Positions 11,926 through 25,119 of a DNA stretch of 64,000 bases are shown here, one piece after another. The DNA is from Haliotis asinina (lineage: Eukaryota; Mollusca; Gastropoda; Lepetellida; Haliotidae). The notes under the pieces were generated by a model. The model saw only the letters and a list, made by a program, of their open reading frames with translations, did not search any database and had not been told where the DNA came from. How positions within the stretch are numbered: the stretch's first letter is position 1; each line of letters begins with the position of its first letter. Where the stretch lies: contig NC_090288.1 of assembly GCF_037392515.1 (NCBI RefSeq), positions 10,833,969 to 10,897,968 on the forward strand. The letters run 5' to 3'. A program made the position numbers and the translations under genes.

Positions 11926-12966
11926 CTTGGGGCGATCCCAATGTTTGACACAGGTACCTCACTCGATGTCTACAGAACACCTTATTACAACACAATATAG
12001 TATTGTCATTATATGTACATCCATCTTGAATGCATGTTAGATAGCACACCCCCTGGAAATATTGGAACTAGCCACTCATCATCATTTAATGTGGGTCATA
12101 AGGCTCTTCTTATGGATGGAGGTAAGAAAAATCGATTTTCTTAGGTTCCCGTGGGTTGGGTACTCGTACCTAGCGACTACAATCTGATTGAAGAATAACA
12201 AGGTTTATGATGAGCCAAGAAGGAAGGCAAGAGCAAGACAAGACTGACCAATACGTCAACTTCCACGACTATCATTGGCTATTAGGTTCTGATTTAGCCC
12301 TAAATCTCGCATTGAATTTTCTTCCAAAAGGAGTCAACAAAAATATTAAATGAGATCGACAACCCATGTATAGGCACCATCTGTGCGATGGCTGTTAGAT
12401 GTTTGATCTGAGGACAACCATACCAAGCCCACTTAAAACACTATCAAATAAACAACAGAGGTTACCTGGGCATTAATTTCGAAATTAAATATTATTGATT
12501 TTATTTTTTTATCTTTTTGGTGTCAGATGTTGCTCAGGACTTTGTGTATGCCATGTATGCTTCGGAGACTATCGCAACAATGTATTTGAGGAGGAGTTTC
12601 CTTGTAACCTGGAGAGATGTGTAATGGTAATTGGCTGAAAACATTCGTTTCCTCATCACAGTTTATTTTTGATGTGACAGATAATATGGTGCTGAAAACG
12701 GTAAGTATCCTGAAAACAACTGTTCTGGCTATTTGCGGAAAAACAGGATGTATGACTGTATTGTTTGCAATGAGAAATATCAGGCTGCTAGAAACCATTA
12801 TTGGCATTCCATTGACGTATTTTTATACGTCTCAAGTTCTTGAGTGAAGACTTCCTCATTAACACGGGCGAGGTGCTACGGTGCAGATGCTATATGTAGT
12901 GGTGAAGAGAAAATTAATGTCATGTTGGCTTTCACAGATCAGTCAAATGAATCAATTTCCTGCTAG
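11926..12966. other. Region upstream of the lectin gene, no supported gene
   Basis: It should contain the lectin promoter on the minus strand, but I see no clear TATA element. A short Cys-rich frame at 12528-12640 follows a pyrimidine-rich tract and an AG; I could not assign it to any family. Confidence 0.3.
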
Positions 12967-13325
12967 ATGAACCATAAGGATTCCGGTTAGAATTGGCCTT
13001 CAGCATCCCCTGCTTGTCCCGCTACTAACGGGATCCAACACATGTCATCGTGTCTTGATTTCGTAGATCGATGCTCATTCTGTTGTTCGGTGTATTGTGT
13101 AGTCACAACTCGATTATTTAAACACCGCCTTCATACAGTTGAAACCCTTGGAGATCTGGGCTAGAAATGAATTTCAGTAACTCATGTTTGTCCTAAGAGG
13201 CGGCTACCTTAATTGGGTGGTCAGACTCACTGACTTGTTTGACACGTCATCGTATCGGACTTGCGCCGTAAGACTCAACTCATTCATTTAGTAGCAATGT
13301 TGCTGAGCGCGGCATCAAACAACAA
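12967..13325 (+). mobile_element. Two adjoining old SINE-L copies
   Basis: 12967-13150 and 13151-13325 each run from a head like ggttagaattggccttcagc to an acagactcgattattta-like tail segment. Both are strongly diverged. Confidence 0.55.
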
Positions 13326-14597
13326 ACTAGCATTCAAGGTTCTGAATGATTTATGAACGTACACCATTTCAATGCGCTACAGGACTTTAATTCTAGCAAT
13401 CGCCCAAATATTATATATTAGGGATCTCTTGGGTCCCAACCTTTGCCAGTCATTGGGTTGGCCTCTTCGAAACATGCAATCTGATTTACTTGAAAGCATG
13501 AGCGAACCAGACAACATTGGTTTTGTCACAGCACAATATGCTTGTGACTTACCCGAAGACAAACCTCTTCCTCAAATATAAATCCCAGGCTTTCTAGGCC
13601 CTCTAGTTTGTTTCATTCAGTGTCACCGATTCAGTACTTATCTCAGCCTTCAGCAAAATGAATGGATGGTGAATCACAGCTTTGAGAACGCTACCGTTTC
13701 AACTTCAATTATAGACGCTGTACCCTGTTGAAAGCCAACAGTAAAGTACAGAACGAGTACTCCATTGTGTATGGACGGAAAGTACGAGTGAAATAAAACA
13801 TAATCTCCTATCAAAGGCTGACGATTTGTCATGCAACATAAGCATAATCTAAACATGCTTATTGAATGTTATGATGCATTAGTAGCTAGAGGAAATTCCA
13901 ATTGACAGGTGACGATGTGTAAAATTGTGACTCAACAATGATGAAAGCCAGTAAATCATTAAAGGAGAAAATGCAAGCAAAGTACGGATGAACCTCACGC
14001 TAGAAGTCATCATAAAACATCTCGAGAAATGTTCTACTAGGGGATCTAAATGCCATTGAAAACTCTCTCAGTTTTACACAAACAAAAGTGGGGTCCGTGC
14101 ATCAATGTATTTTCATTGAACAATATAAATACAAACGTCAATGCAATTAGGCTCTCAGTCTAATAACTCAGCTGTTCAACAACTTCTAGAACTGAATGAT
14201 CAGATGTCGACAACAGAGCACAATTGCTATCGTGTTTTGAAATACTTGGCGCAGATGGTTTGTTCATGTATTGGAAAGACAGAAAGTTAGTAGTAGCTAT
14301 CTCGTTGCCTGATTATATGTCAAATCGAAATCAATCAGTATTTTTAAACGGATTGTGTCAGAAAGTCGTGCATTTTGTCTATAATAATGACACTACTAAT
14401 AGACAATATTGTAAAGCACGGCCGTTTGATAATGATAGTATGATCCGGCAAGCTCAAAGAGATAAAATTCATATAGAAATGGTCCTGAATCTGGCAATTT
14501 GGATTTGCTAGGCGAAAGTATACCCATCCGGCTCATCCTTTGTGTATTAGAGGCGGGTATATACTAATACCGTAGAAAGATGTGACTTTAGTTTACT
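13326..14597. other. No recognised gene
   Basis: AT-rich sequence. The open frames of 60-95 codons here lack any family motif that I can recognise, and show no splice-site support. Confidence 0.3.
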
Positions 14598-14820
14598 CCT
14601 CTCTCAGGAATATTCCACCTATATGGTTGCGGTCTGTAAATAATCACGTCTGGACGAAACAGTCCAGTGATCAACAGCATGAGCATCGATCTACGCAATT
14701 GTGATACGATGACATATGTCAACCAAGTCAGCGAGTCAGACCACCCGATCCCGTTAGTCGCACCTTGCGAGAAATATGAGTTGCTGAAGATGACCTTTAA
14801 CCCGGATATTCACGGGTTCT
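14598..14820 (-). mobile_element. SINE-L copy
   Basis: Reversed SINE-L with recognisable ggtctgtaaataatc, gtcaaccaagtcagcgag and cacccgatcccgttagtcgc segments. Confidence 0.75.
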
Positions 14821-15480
14821 AGGGCACCAACATTTTGCAGGTATCAAATCCCATCAGTACCTTGGAATTATTTTCAAATCCAACACCAGAAGCCCTTGTC
14901 ACAAAGATTTCGTTATACGCTCAACTGCATGCATTTCTTGTATGAGGAAGGTAAGATTCTTTTTAGACAGACATCTTGAAAGCGACTTTCCTTATTTCTT
15001 TGAACGTTTATAACACCATCTCATATTTTCCCTGCGTAGTACGAGATGGTATCATACGCCTGACAGATAAAGCTCTTCCAGGTCTCCCACAATATACCCT
15101 CTTGAGGCAATCATATCATGAAACAGTCATGGATCAAAGAGACGGCAACCTCAAACCGTTTTATAGAAAATGTTGACTATCCGTCTAAAGCGCTGCAAGA
15201 GCCTATGTAGATTTTTGTCCGTTGGCATTCCGATTCTTCCTGATTTTGTTTCTGGGTTTGTCTGCACGTTGACTGTGGATTTCACCAGTGAGGTAAATAT
15301 TTGCGAGCAGCTTCACTTTCTGGTTTTCCTGCCACAGCGGGCACAAACAGCCAGACCAATGCTACAAGTGACGTTCCCACTTTGACTACTTATCACGACT
15401 GTACCCGTGTTTTCAAATGTAACAATTTACCACTGCGAATTATCTCGTAGCTACATCAGTGGTATTTTATCAGAAGGTTC

Positions 15481-15550
15481 AATAGCTACAAGAAAGAATC
15501 GTCTCAAAGGGTTCTTTGCCACCAGGAGACGATTGTTCCGTGTGGCTATT
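15481..15550. repeat. Imperfect 25-bp inverted repeat (70-bp hairpin)
   Basis: aatagctacaagaaagaatc with gtctc at the left matches the reverse complement of the right arm with about five mismatches. It could be a tiny MITE remnant. Confidence 0.5.
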
Positions 15551-15897
15551 TTGCCAACATGTGTAAACTGTGTTATTAATACCAGCGGTGTAGTGGCGGG
15601 ATAACACGTAGTGGCATATTCTGTTACACTTAATAACACGTGTATCTTTGTGATGAGCAGTCAACGTGCTAAAGCTGATTCACTCATTTACAACCCTTAC
15701 CATACCTTTATCCTTTCATAGAGCAATTAGCACATGCTTCCTATTGCAATATAAAATTTAAAAATTGTCACTGAAAAATTGCTATCGCCCACCCAGTAAG
15801 ATGTGGAATTGGTTAGCTGTATCACACAAAATGTATGTTTGAAAAAGTGTTCATAATTCCATAAAACCTGTATACGACGACCTTTTCCTTCATGTTA

Positions 15898-15960
15898 GTG
15901 GGGCGTTGGGGTTGCCTAGTGGTTACAACGTCCGATTCCTGCGTTCGATGCCCCATATGA
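15898..15960 (+). mobile_element. tRNA-like SINE head fragment
   Basis: ggggttgcctagtggttac and gcgttcgatgcccc mimic the A and B boxes of SINE-S, with the anticodon part shortened. It is not a foldable tRNA. Confidence 0.45.
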
Positions 15961-16365
15961 GTAGAATGCATGTAGCCATTGGTGTTGTTCGCTGTGATAT
16001 AGCAGGAACCTTCATTTTCTTCAGGAAATCGTTGTCTTCTCATTTCCGACAATAGCCCGCGATGCCGCTTTGCGTCTCTCAGTCGTAGGTGACATTTTGC
16101 ATTTAGTCCACAATACAAGATGAGAAGTAAGCTCAGAAAGCATTAAATGTCAGGGTGTAGATTTCCTAGTTCAGCACTCAAAACTATGTTTGCATTGGGT
16201 TGGTAGCTGAAGTTGTGATTCAAGCATCCTCTCAGAAATAACTGCGGGTGAGGAAAGGAGTGGGTTGTCCTTTAAGAATATTAAGCGCGTACATATGGGA
16301 GGATTGATAGATACAAAATAGACAGTACATCACTCTCAACCTTGATGCCGGAAGTTGTCTGAAAG

Positions 16366-16470
16366 GTATCCGTGGTGTAGTCTAATGGTTGAAGTGCCTG
16401 CTTGCAACGGTGACTGCCCGGGTTTGATTCCCGTATTGTGGCCACCATGTCGGAGAACTCCCCTGGACGT
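16366..16470 (+). mobile_element. tRNA-derived SINE head of another type
   Basis: gtggtgtagtctaatggttg and cgggtttgattcccg are good A- and B-box-like segments, but the acceptor arms do not pair, so a SINE head is likelier than a tRNA gene. Confidence 0.45.
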
Positions 16471-16808
16471 GGTATCGCAGGGACATGTCTTTTCAAGCCT
16501 TATTTGTGAGAGGATATTTTTTGTCCTCGACCTAGTAACGGAAGATATTTTTCAACGAATAACTATGGGTTGGATTGTTTCCATATTTTCAAGAATTATA
16601 GCAGTTTACAAAAATACTAGCCACATAACGAAGAAACTGTGCGTTGTCAAAATATTATCCCAGTTGATGGGTGCGATCCTATTGTCAAAAGTACATATAA
16701 ACTTTAATGGTGGGATCATGACATAACAAGTCGGGAGAATTTCAATTGAGAAGTCAATCACAATGACGTCCACAAGCGGGACAGGGGTCAATCGACCATG
16801 TCACAAGC

Positions 16809-17728
16809 TCAATAACGTGTATGTCTACTACCGGCACTGACAACAGCTGTGCATCGATAACGCATAGAGCCTATCAAGCGTGCAACGAAGGCTTGTGGGA
16901 CGTCACGCCAGATTCTCTCTGTACTCGCCCTTGACCAGTTCTGTTGCAAGGTCAAGGACGTTATTTGGCGGATGAGGAAGACGGCATATACGTCGATCCA
17001 AACATACTTCAGGTCTCGTCCCAAACATGCTCTATCGGAGAGACGTCCGGTGAATTTGCAGACCAAGACAGTGAGCCAAACTGTGGCGTTGCAAGAAATC
17101 AAACACCCACGGCCATGACGTTGCTAAAAAAGAAGTGTCACAGGTAGAAGAATCTGATCCCTGTAGCCCATACCAGTTGAGTTGTCCCGAACAATCACCA
17201 AAGGAGTTCTTTGGTGTGCTGTTATTCCACCCCACGCATCCCGGAACCACCACCAAAGCGATTCCTCAAACCTGGACTCATCTGTAAAAACAACATTTCT
17301 CCACCAAAACAAGGGTCTGAGGACATGATTTCGGCACCACATTCGGCGAGCTTGTTCATGACGTTGTGTCAGGATAGGTTGTATGACGTGACGTCGTGGT
17401 CTGATCCCGTCTGATCCCGTAAACGTCGTCAAATCGTGTTGGGGTGAATACGGCGAATTCCTGGGATGGTCCGAGCTGTCATCACTGCAGTCTGAAATCT
17501 GTGGCGAAGATGGGTCACCCTTATCCACCTGTCCTGTCTTGACGTTGCTACACGTGTACGTCCAGAACGTGGACGATCGATGACGTCATTTGTGTTCTGG
17601 TAGCGTCTCACCTGTGCAGAAATAGTGTTCCGGTGGCAGTGGAAATGTGCAGCCACTTGTCGTTGAGACATTCCTCCACGAATCATCCCTGTGGCCTCGT
17701 GACGTTGTGCAGACGTTAGCCTTGACAT
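16809..17728 (-). pseudogene. Decayed Tc1-like transposase
   Basis: Read from 17728 down, the start is MSRLTSAQRHEATGMIRGG with a helix-turn-helix (SQRQVAAHFHCHRNTIS), then an RPRSGR linker, RHVIQPILTQRHEQARRMWC and the catalytic-region segment WWRNVVFTDESRF. About 40 residues are lost between DESRF and WGGITAHQRTP. The C-terminal part (LQQNWSRASTERIWRDVPQ, then RCTAVVSAG and HTRY) is in another frame, ending with a stop at 16809-16811. At least two frame changes and two internal deletions, including loss of the second catalytic Asp region, make it inactive. I could not see terminal inverted repeats around it. It is a plain DNA transposon of the IS630-Tc1-mariner superfamily. Confidence 0.85.
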
Positions 17729-18230
17729 GCTATGCCTTTCAATAGCCCTTAATGTTTTTAACGATCGCAGGGGCAGGGGTTGAGCTTTCCAAAGTGACAG
17801 TATAGTGCGGCATTCATTTGCTGTTTTTTTCTTTCACGGAATGCACAATCATGCAACAACGTATTGCACGTCTGCAGGACGAAACCACTGACGTCGCGGA
17901 ACGTGGCACGTGCGTGCATATTGGATACTAATGTCACTAATCTCTGAGTTTAAATCCTTATGTGTCTACACAGGTTTGATAAATTTAGATTTTAAATTTT
18001 TGTATGCACAGTTTCTTTATGTCCCTAGCATATATTAACGGAAACGGTTGTTTAACCAATGCTCAAAATGCCAGTTTGTTGATTGTCTGGTCTGAATCAT
18101 TTACAGACCACAGTCCTAATACAGGAATATGGTTGAATGCGACGTTCAAAGGAAACAAGTCATATGCGCCAAAAAACAGCATCACTTTCACCCGTAGGGC
18201 TATCGGAATATCAGTAAACGCGGCGTAAAC

Positions 18231-18266
<36 letters not shown>

Positions 18267-19511
18267 CCAATCAACCAATGAAACACATCAATGAAACACA
18301 TCAATGAAACACATCAATCAATCAAACACATCAATTGGAATCGCTACGAAGTAACTGATAAGTTGGTCAATACGGCGGGACATACTCAATGGTTAGATTT
18401 GAAGTGGTTTTAGTCATTTCCAAAGATTTAACGAGGCCTGGCAACTTAGGTAAAAAATGGAAACTGACAAAAGACACCAAGTCCTCGTTGGTTGGCGCTG
18501 AGGGTAACAGCTTCCTGGTGAGATGGAAAAAGACACACACTTAATAACTTTTACATCGATTTCGACGCAGGTTAGCTCGTTAGAAAGCCATAGAAACCTT
18601 AAGATAGAGTATGAGGGGCGGTTAAGGACATGCAGCTTTTTTGAGGTGTCATAAATTGTAAATATATGTGTATTTACCTAAATTCTTGGTTTGAAAATTG
18701 GTGTTAAATCGGCGTTCGCCATTAATTGGTGGGACAGAACGCGTAAACCTTATTAAACCATTAAAGACTGCCGTGACGACCTAATTTTACCTGAAGTATG
18801 TTTAATGTTTCGAATTTAGCCATACCATTTGAAGACCATACACATATCTGTACGTTTCATTCGCGCTGAATGCACGAACAACACTCTAACAAGTTAACAC
18901 TTTGTTATTAGGTTAGCAAAATATTACAAACTGGTGAGCAATAAGAGGTCCATCCTTTGCATAGCATCAGCGCTACTAAATATGTAGACGATACTGTTAA
19001 ACTTTCATTAAAAGAACAGAGGGCTCTTAAATGTATAATTGTTATTCCAGATGTCTGTCTATTCTCATGAAAGAATGATGAGTCAGCCATGTCATCATAA
19101 TGTCATCAAGATTTCCATCATACCAGTTGGTATTGATGGTTATTAATCATAAAGTGCACATGTCATTCCAAATGCGGTCATAACAACACAATGGATATTG
19201 TCCATATCAACTGGTGTCTGCGTAAGTCGTACCTCAGATAGGGAACTGCCACACCGCATTTAGTCGTTATAAGCTATTCTATACTGTCACAGTATACACG
19301 TCGTTATACGAATTAACTGCTTTACATTTTGTGCCGAAATCCTTGAAATCGTATTCATATTGACAGTTTGGGGTGATCCCCCCTCACACCCCTTGGTGGA
19401 CACGAAAAGACCAACTGTCATTAATTTGCCAATTTGAACAGTCAAGCAGAGAGTTAATAAACTGTCAGTAGTTATCGCATCATACAGCTGGCTCGTGCGA
19501 ATCACTGTCTT
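17729..19511. other. Intergenic, no supported gene; short AATC repeat
   Basis: Nothing gene-like is seen apart from a simple repeat: (aatc)n at about 18232-18278, followed by several aatgaaacacatc units up to about 18335. Confidence 0.4.
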
Positions 19512-21375
19512 CATCAGCTGGTGCAGTCTGTTTCATTCTCCTTTCTGACCATCCTTTTCTGTAATGCAAAATACCTCCGTTTCGGAAGCTTCGTACCAGT
19601 AACATGCAAGACATCGTTTTATTGCAGGGGTCGTTAAAGTTCGAAAGCTCTGAACATCAACCATATCACTATACCCTTGCAAAGAGTTGTAAGAAGCGAT
19701 TTCATTGGATAACGATTGGTTTCTAATGACGCTTTTCTGCCTCAGTCTGCTGTGATGACCGTGATTGGTAAGAATCATGCGCATGTCCTTAGACAGCCAA
19801 TCATATTACAGCAATGGATATTGTTCTCGTAAACAAAAAAACACTTTAGATGCAGACGAAAGTTTTGGGTAAAATTTTGTGTACTAAAAGTCACCACATA
19901 TATCATATTATGGAAGTTGACGTATCGTGATAGTTTATGACCTGTGACAAAAATGCATCTTGCATATACGTGGAATTAAACATCGCGTAGGAGCGTGATG
20001 CTCAAGGCGAGGAACTTGACTAAAAAGGTTTTTAGCCACGAAAGAGAATTTACAAATTTACAAATGCTTCCCCTCCAAATAAATATGCATATTTAGAATC
20101 GGAAATTACATCAACCATTACAATCAAAAGGAATGTATTGGAAATACTGTATGATTAAACATGTCAGAGGTACATTTAGTGGTAGGATACTAACACGCCT
20201 TTCTGATCAGTGTGTAATATATTTTATCAAGCATCGATGATTGCCAGTGTGAAATCAATCAAGACAATGTGAGCTGTAAGGATTTTACAGCAGGTCAGAG
20301 CAGTACATTGCAGTTCAGGTGAGGCGTGATGTGACATAGATATATACAATATTGATACTTATCAAAACATATCTCTTTCTGATATTAATATTAGCTGATG
20401 TTTTTCGCTTCTGCCAGACTGTCAATAAACAAATTTATCCGTGTGATAGGCCAGCAGTATCACTGACATATTTGGCATTGTTGACTGAAACGTTGTAATT
20501 ACCTAATATTTTGCTGATCTGAATACGAAGTGCCAAAGATTGTTTCCTTGTAATTATAACGGTTTTTCATGCATTCAGCGACAATCAAACGTACATATGA
20601 TCTTCGCTGAATTAGAAAAAAAACATAATATTGTTAAGATCAGCTTTGTGAAGGTTTATTCATATTTTTCTCACTAAATGCACTCTGTGTTAAAATTTAT
20701 CTTTGACCTTGCCAAAGCATTTTTGCGAGGAACATTTATGTAATATTTTGTCCACACATTTAAATCATGGTCTAAGCATTTATTAAATCAAAGTATATCA
20801 TCCCTGATTTCTGAAAAATTGTAACCATTTTGGGGGTCGGCCTTCTAGACCACGGAAGCGTCCATCTGCTTGCCATGCTGCAGAGCAAGGAATAGAGCTA
20901 TAATATATGGTTCAATCTGCAATATGATCCTGATATTAATTCTGATCCTGAACAACAGTTCGGACGGCAAATGTTGTTGGGTTGTTGTCATATATGAACA
21001 TGAACATGAGGTTTCAAGTGGCTTCAAAGACCCATGAAGATCCGGTTTGTACTGATCTTCCTCTACCCACGTTCATGTAAAAGACGGCTACTGGGAACGG
21101 GACCCAGACCCGCTGACTTGCCTGACTCAAGTTATAGTTTCATTTTGACGATACCTGATGCTCATGATGCCAATCACTGGATTTTCTGTTCCGGTTTCTG
21201 TTATTTACAGACCGACGCATATTCCTGAAATATATACGAGGTGCTTTTAACAGCAAAAAATAAACTCCATGAGGCCGTGGTACTGACGGGAACAATTAGT
21301 CCATTCAACTGGCGTTTTCCTGTCGAAGGTTCATGGACGGATACTTGTGCACATTTGTACTAAAAAAAACTTAGT
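19512..21375 (+). repeat. 1.87-kb tandem unit, copy 1
   Basis: 1864 bp, starting at catcagctgg. It has private differences from copies 2 and 3: it lacks a 4-base taag present in them near 21783, and has atatatacaatatt where the others have acaaacactatt. A decayed SINE-L is at about 21015-21230. Short frames of 60-83 codons recur in each copy, but none matches a family that I recognise. Confidence 0.93.
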
Positions 21376-23242
21376 CATCAGCTGGTGCAGTCTGTTTCAT
21401 TCTCCTTTCTGACCATCCTTTTCTGTAATGCAAAATACCTCCGTTTCGGAAGCTTCGTACCAGTAACATGCAAGACATCGTTTTATTGCAGGGGTCGTTA
21501 AAGTTCGAAAGCTCTGAACATCAACCATATCACTATACCCTTGCAAAGAGTTGTAAGAAGCGATTTCATTGGATAACGATTGGTTTCTAATGACGCTTTT
21601 CTGCCTCAGTCTTCTGTGATGACCGTGATTGGTAAGAATCATGCGCATGTCCTTAGACAGCCAATCATATTACAGCAATGGATTTTGTTCTCGCAAACAA
21701 AAAAACACTTTAGATGCAGACGAAAGTTTTGGGTAAAATTTTGTGTACTAAAAGTCACCACATATATCATATTATGGAAGTAAGTTGACGTATCGTGATA
21801 GTTTATGACCTGTGACAAAAATGCATCTTGCATATACGTGGAATTAAACATCGCGTAGGAGCGTGATGCTCAAGGCGAGGAACTTGACTAAAAAGGTTTT
21901 TATCCACGAAAGAGAATTTACAAATTTACAAATGCTTCCCCTCCAAATAAATATGCATATTTAGAATCGGAAATTACATCAACCATTACAATCAAAAGGA
22001 ATGTATTGGAAATACTGTATGATTAAACATGTCAGAGGTACATTTAGTGGTAGGATACTAACACGCCTTTCTAATCAGTGTGTAATATATTTTATCAAGC
22101 ATCGATGATTGCCAGTGTGAAATCAATCAAGACAATGTGAGCTGTAAGGATTTTACAGCAGGTCAGAGCAGTACATTGCAGTTCAGGTGAGGCGTGATGT
22201 GACACAGATACAAACACTATTGATACTTATCAAAACATATCTCTTTCTGATATTAATATTAGCTGATGTTTTTCGCTTCTGCCAGACTGTCAATAAACAA
22301 ATTTATCCGTGTGATAGGCCAGCAGTATCACTGACATATTTGGCATTGTTGACTGAAACGTTGTAATTACCTAATATTTTGCTGATCTGAATACGAAGTG
22401 CCAAAGATTGTTTCCTTGTAATTATAACGGTTTTTCATGCATTCAGCGACAATCAAACGTACATATGATCTTCGCTGAATTAGAAAAAAACATAATATTG
22501 TTAAGATCAGCTTTGTGAAGGTTTATTCATATTTGTTTTCATTAAATGCACTCTGTATTAACATTTATCTTTGACCTTGCCAAAGTATTTTTGCGAGGAA
22601 CATTTATGTAATATTTTGTCCACACATTTAAATCATGGTCTAAGCATTTATTAAATGAAAGTATATCATTCCTGGTTGTGAAAAATTGTAACCATTTTAG
22701 GGGTCGGCCTTCTAAACCACGGAAGCGTCCATCTGCTTGCCATGCTGCAGAGCAAGGAATAGAGCTGTAATATATGGTTCAATCTGCAATATGATCCTGA
22801 TATTAATTCTGATCCTGAACAACAGTTCGGACGGCAAATGTTGTTGGGTTGTTGTCATATATGAACATGAACATGAGGTTTCAAGTGGCTTCAAAGACCC
22901 ATGAAGATCCGGTTTGTACTGATCTTCCTCTACCCACGTTCATGTAAAAGACGGCTACTGGGAACGGGACCCAGACCCGCTGACTTGCCTGACTCAAGTT
23001 ATAGTTTCATTTTGACGATACCTGATGCTCATGATGCCAATCACTGGATTTTCTGTTCCGGTTTCTGTTATTTACAGACCGACGCATATTCCTGAAATAT
23101 ATACGAGGTGCTTTTAACAGCAAAAAATAAACTCCATGAGGCCGTGGTGCTGACGGGAACAATTAGTCCATTCAACTGGCGTTTTCCTGTCGAAGGTTCA
23201 TGGACGGATACTTGTGCACATTTGTACTAAAAAAAACTTATT
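21376..23242 (+). repeat. 1.87-kb tandem unit, copy 2
   Basis: 1867 bp, nearly identical to copy 3 and somewhat less so to copy 1. The junction with copy 1 is a run of A followed by cttagtcatcagctgg. Confidence 0.93.
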
Positions 23243-25110
23243 CATCAGCTGGTGCAGTCTGTTTCATTCTCCTTTCTGACCATCCTTTTCTGTAATGCAA
23301 AATACCTCCGTTTCGGAAGCTTCGTACCAGTAACATGCAAGACATCGTTTTATTGCAGGGGTCGTTAAAGTTCGAAAGCTCTGAACATCAACCATATCAC
23401 TATACCCTTGCAAAGAGTTGTAAGAAGCGATTTCATTGGATAACGATTGGTTTCTAATGACGCTTTTCTGCCTCAGTCTGCTGTGATGACCGTGATTGGT
23501 AAGAATCATGCGCATGTCCTTAGACAGCCAATCATATTACAGCAATGGATTTTGTTCTCGCAAACAAAAAAACACTTTAGATGCAGACGAAAGTTTTGGG
23601 TAACATTTTGTGTACAAAAAGTCACCACATATATCATATTATGGAAGTAAGTTGACGTATCGTGATAGTTTATGACCTGTGACAAAAATGCATCTTGCAT
23701 ATACGTGGAATTAAACATCGCGTAGGAGCGTGATGCTCAAGGCGAGGAACTTGACTAAAAAGGTTTTTATCCACGAAAGAGAATTTACAAATTTACAAAT
23801 GCTTCCCCTCCAAATAAATATGCATATTTAGAATCGGAAATTACATCAACCATTACAATCAAAAGGAATGTATTGGAAATACTGTATGATTAAACATGTC
23901 AGAGGTACATTTAGTGGTAGGATACTAACACGCCTTTCTAATCAGTGTGTAATATATTTTATCAAGCATCGATGATTGCCAGTGTGAAATCAATCAAGAC
24001 AATGTGAGCTGTAAGGATTTTACAGCAGGTCAGAGCAGTACATTGCAGTTCAGGTGAGGCGTGATGTGACACAGATACAAACACTATTGATACTTATCAA
24101 AACATATCTCTTTCTGATATTAATATTAGCTGATGTTTTTCGCTTCTGCCAGACTGTCAATAAACAAATTTATCCGTGTGATAGGCCAGCAGTATCACTG
24201 ACATATTTGGCATTGTTGACTGAAACGTTGTAATTACCTAATATTTTGCTGATCTGAATACGAAGTGCCAAAGATTGTTTCCTTGTAATTATAACGGTTT
24301 TTCATGCATTCAGCGACAATCAAACGTACATATGATCTTCGCTGAATTAGAAAAAAACATAATATTGTTAAGATCAGCTTTGTGAAGGTTTATTCATATT
24401 TGTTTTCATTAAATGCACTCTGTATTAACATTTATCTTTGACCTTGCCAAAGTATTTTTGCGAGGAACATTTATGTAATATTTTGTCCACACATTTAAAT
24501 CATGGTCTAAGCATTTATTAAATGAAAGTATATCATTCCTGGTTGTGAAAAATTGTAACCATTTTAGGGGTCGGCCTTCTAAACCACGGAAGCGTCCATC
24601 TGCTTGCCATGCTGCAGAGCAAGGAATAGAGCTGTAATATATGGTTCAATCTGCAATATGATCCTGATATTAATTCTGATCCTGAACAACAGTTCGGACG
24701 GCAAATGTTGTTGGGTTGTTGTCATATATGAACATGAACATGAGGTTTCAAGTGGCTTCAAAGACCCATGAAGATCCGGTTTGTACTGATCTTCCTCTAC
24801 CCACGTTCATGTAAAAGACGGCTTCTGGGAACGGGACCCAGACCCGCTGACTTGCCTGACTCAAGTTATAGTTTCATTTTGACGATACCTGATGCTCATG
24901 ATGTCAATCACTGGATTTTTTGTTCCGGTTTCTGTTATTTACAGACCGACGCATATTCCTGAAATATATACGAGGTGCTTTTTAACAGCAAAAAATAAAC
25001 TCCATGAGGCCGTGGTGCTGACGGGAACAATTAGTCCATTCAACTGGCGTTTTCCTGTCGAAGGTTCATGGACGGATACTTGTGCACATTTGTACTAAAA
25101 AAAACTTATT
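23243..25110 (+). repeat. 1.87-kb tandem unit, copy 3
   Basis: 1868 bp. It shares with copy 2 the variants that separate both from copy 1, so the latest duplication (or exchange) involved 2 and 3. The array ends with a further catcagctg at 25111-25119 and then unique sequence. Confidence 0.93.
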
Positions 25111-25119
25111 CATCAGCTG

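Noticed and set aside
12528-12640. Cys-rich possible exon on the plus strand
   Set aside because: It follows an AG but has a stop soon after, no donor, and no family match that I can recognise.
16366-16440. tRNA gene
   Set aside because: A- and B-box-like segments are present, but the acceptor and anticodon arms do not pair; a SINE head fits better.
19533-23515. 83-codon frame kept in all three 1.87-kb units
   Set aside because: The units are nearly identical throughout, so conservation of the frame carries no information; no domain is visible.
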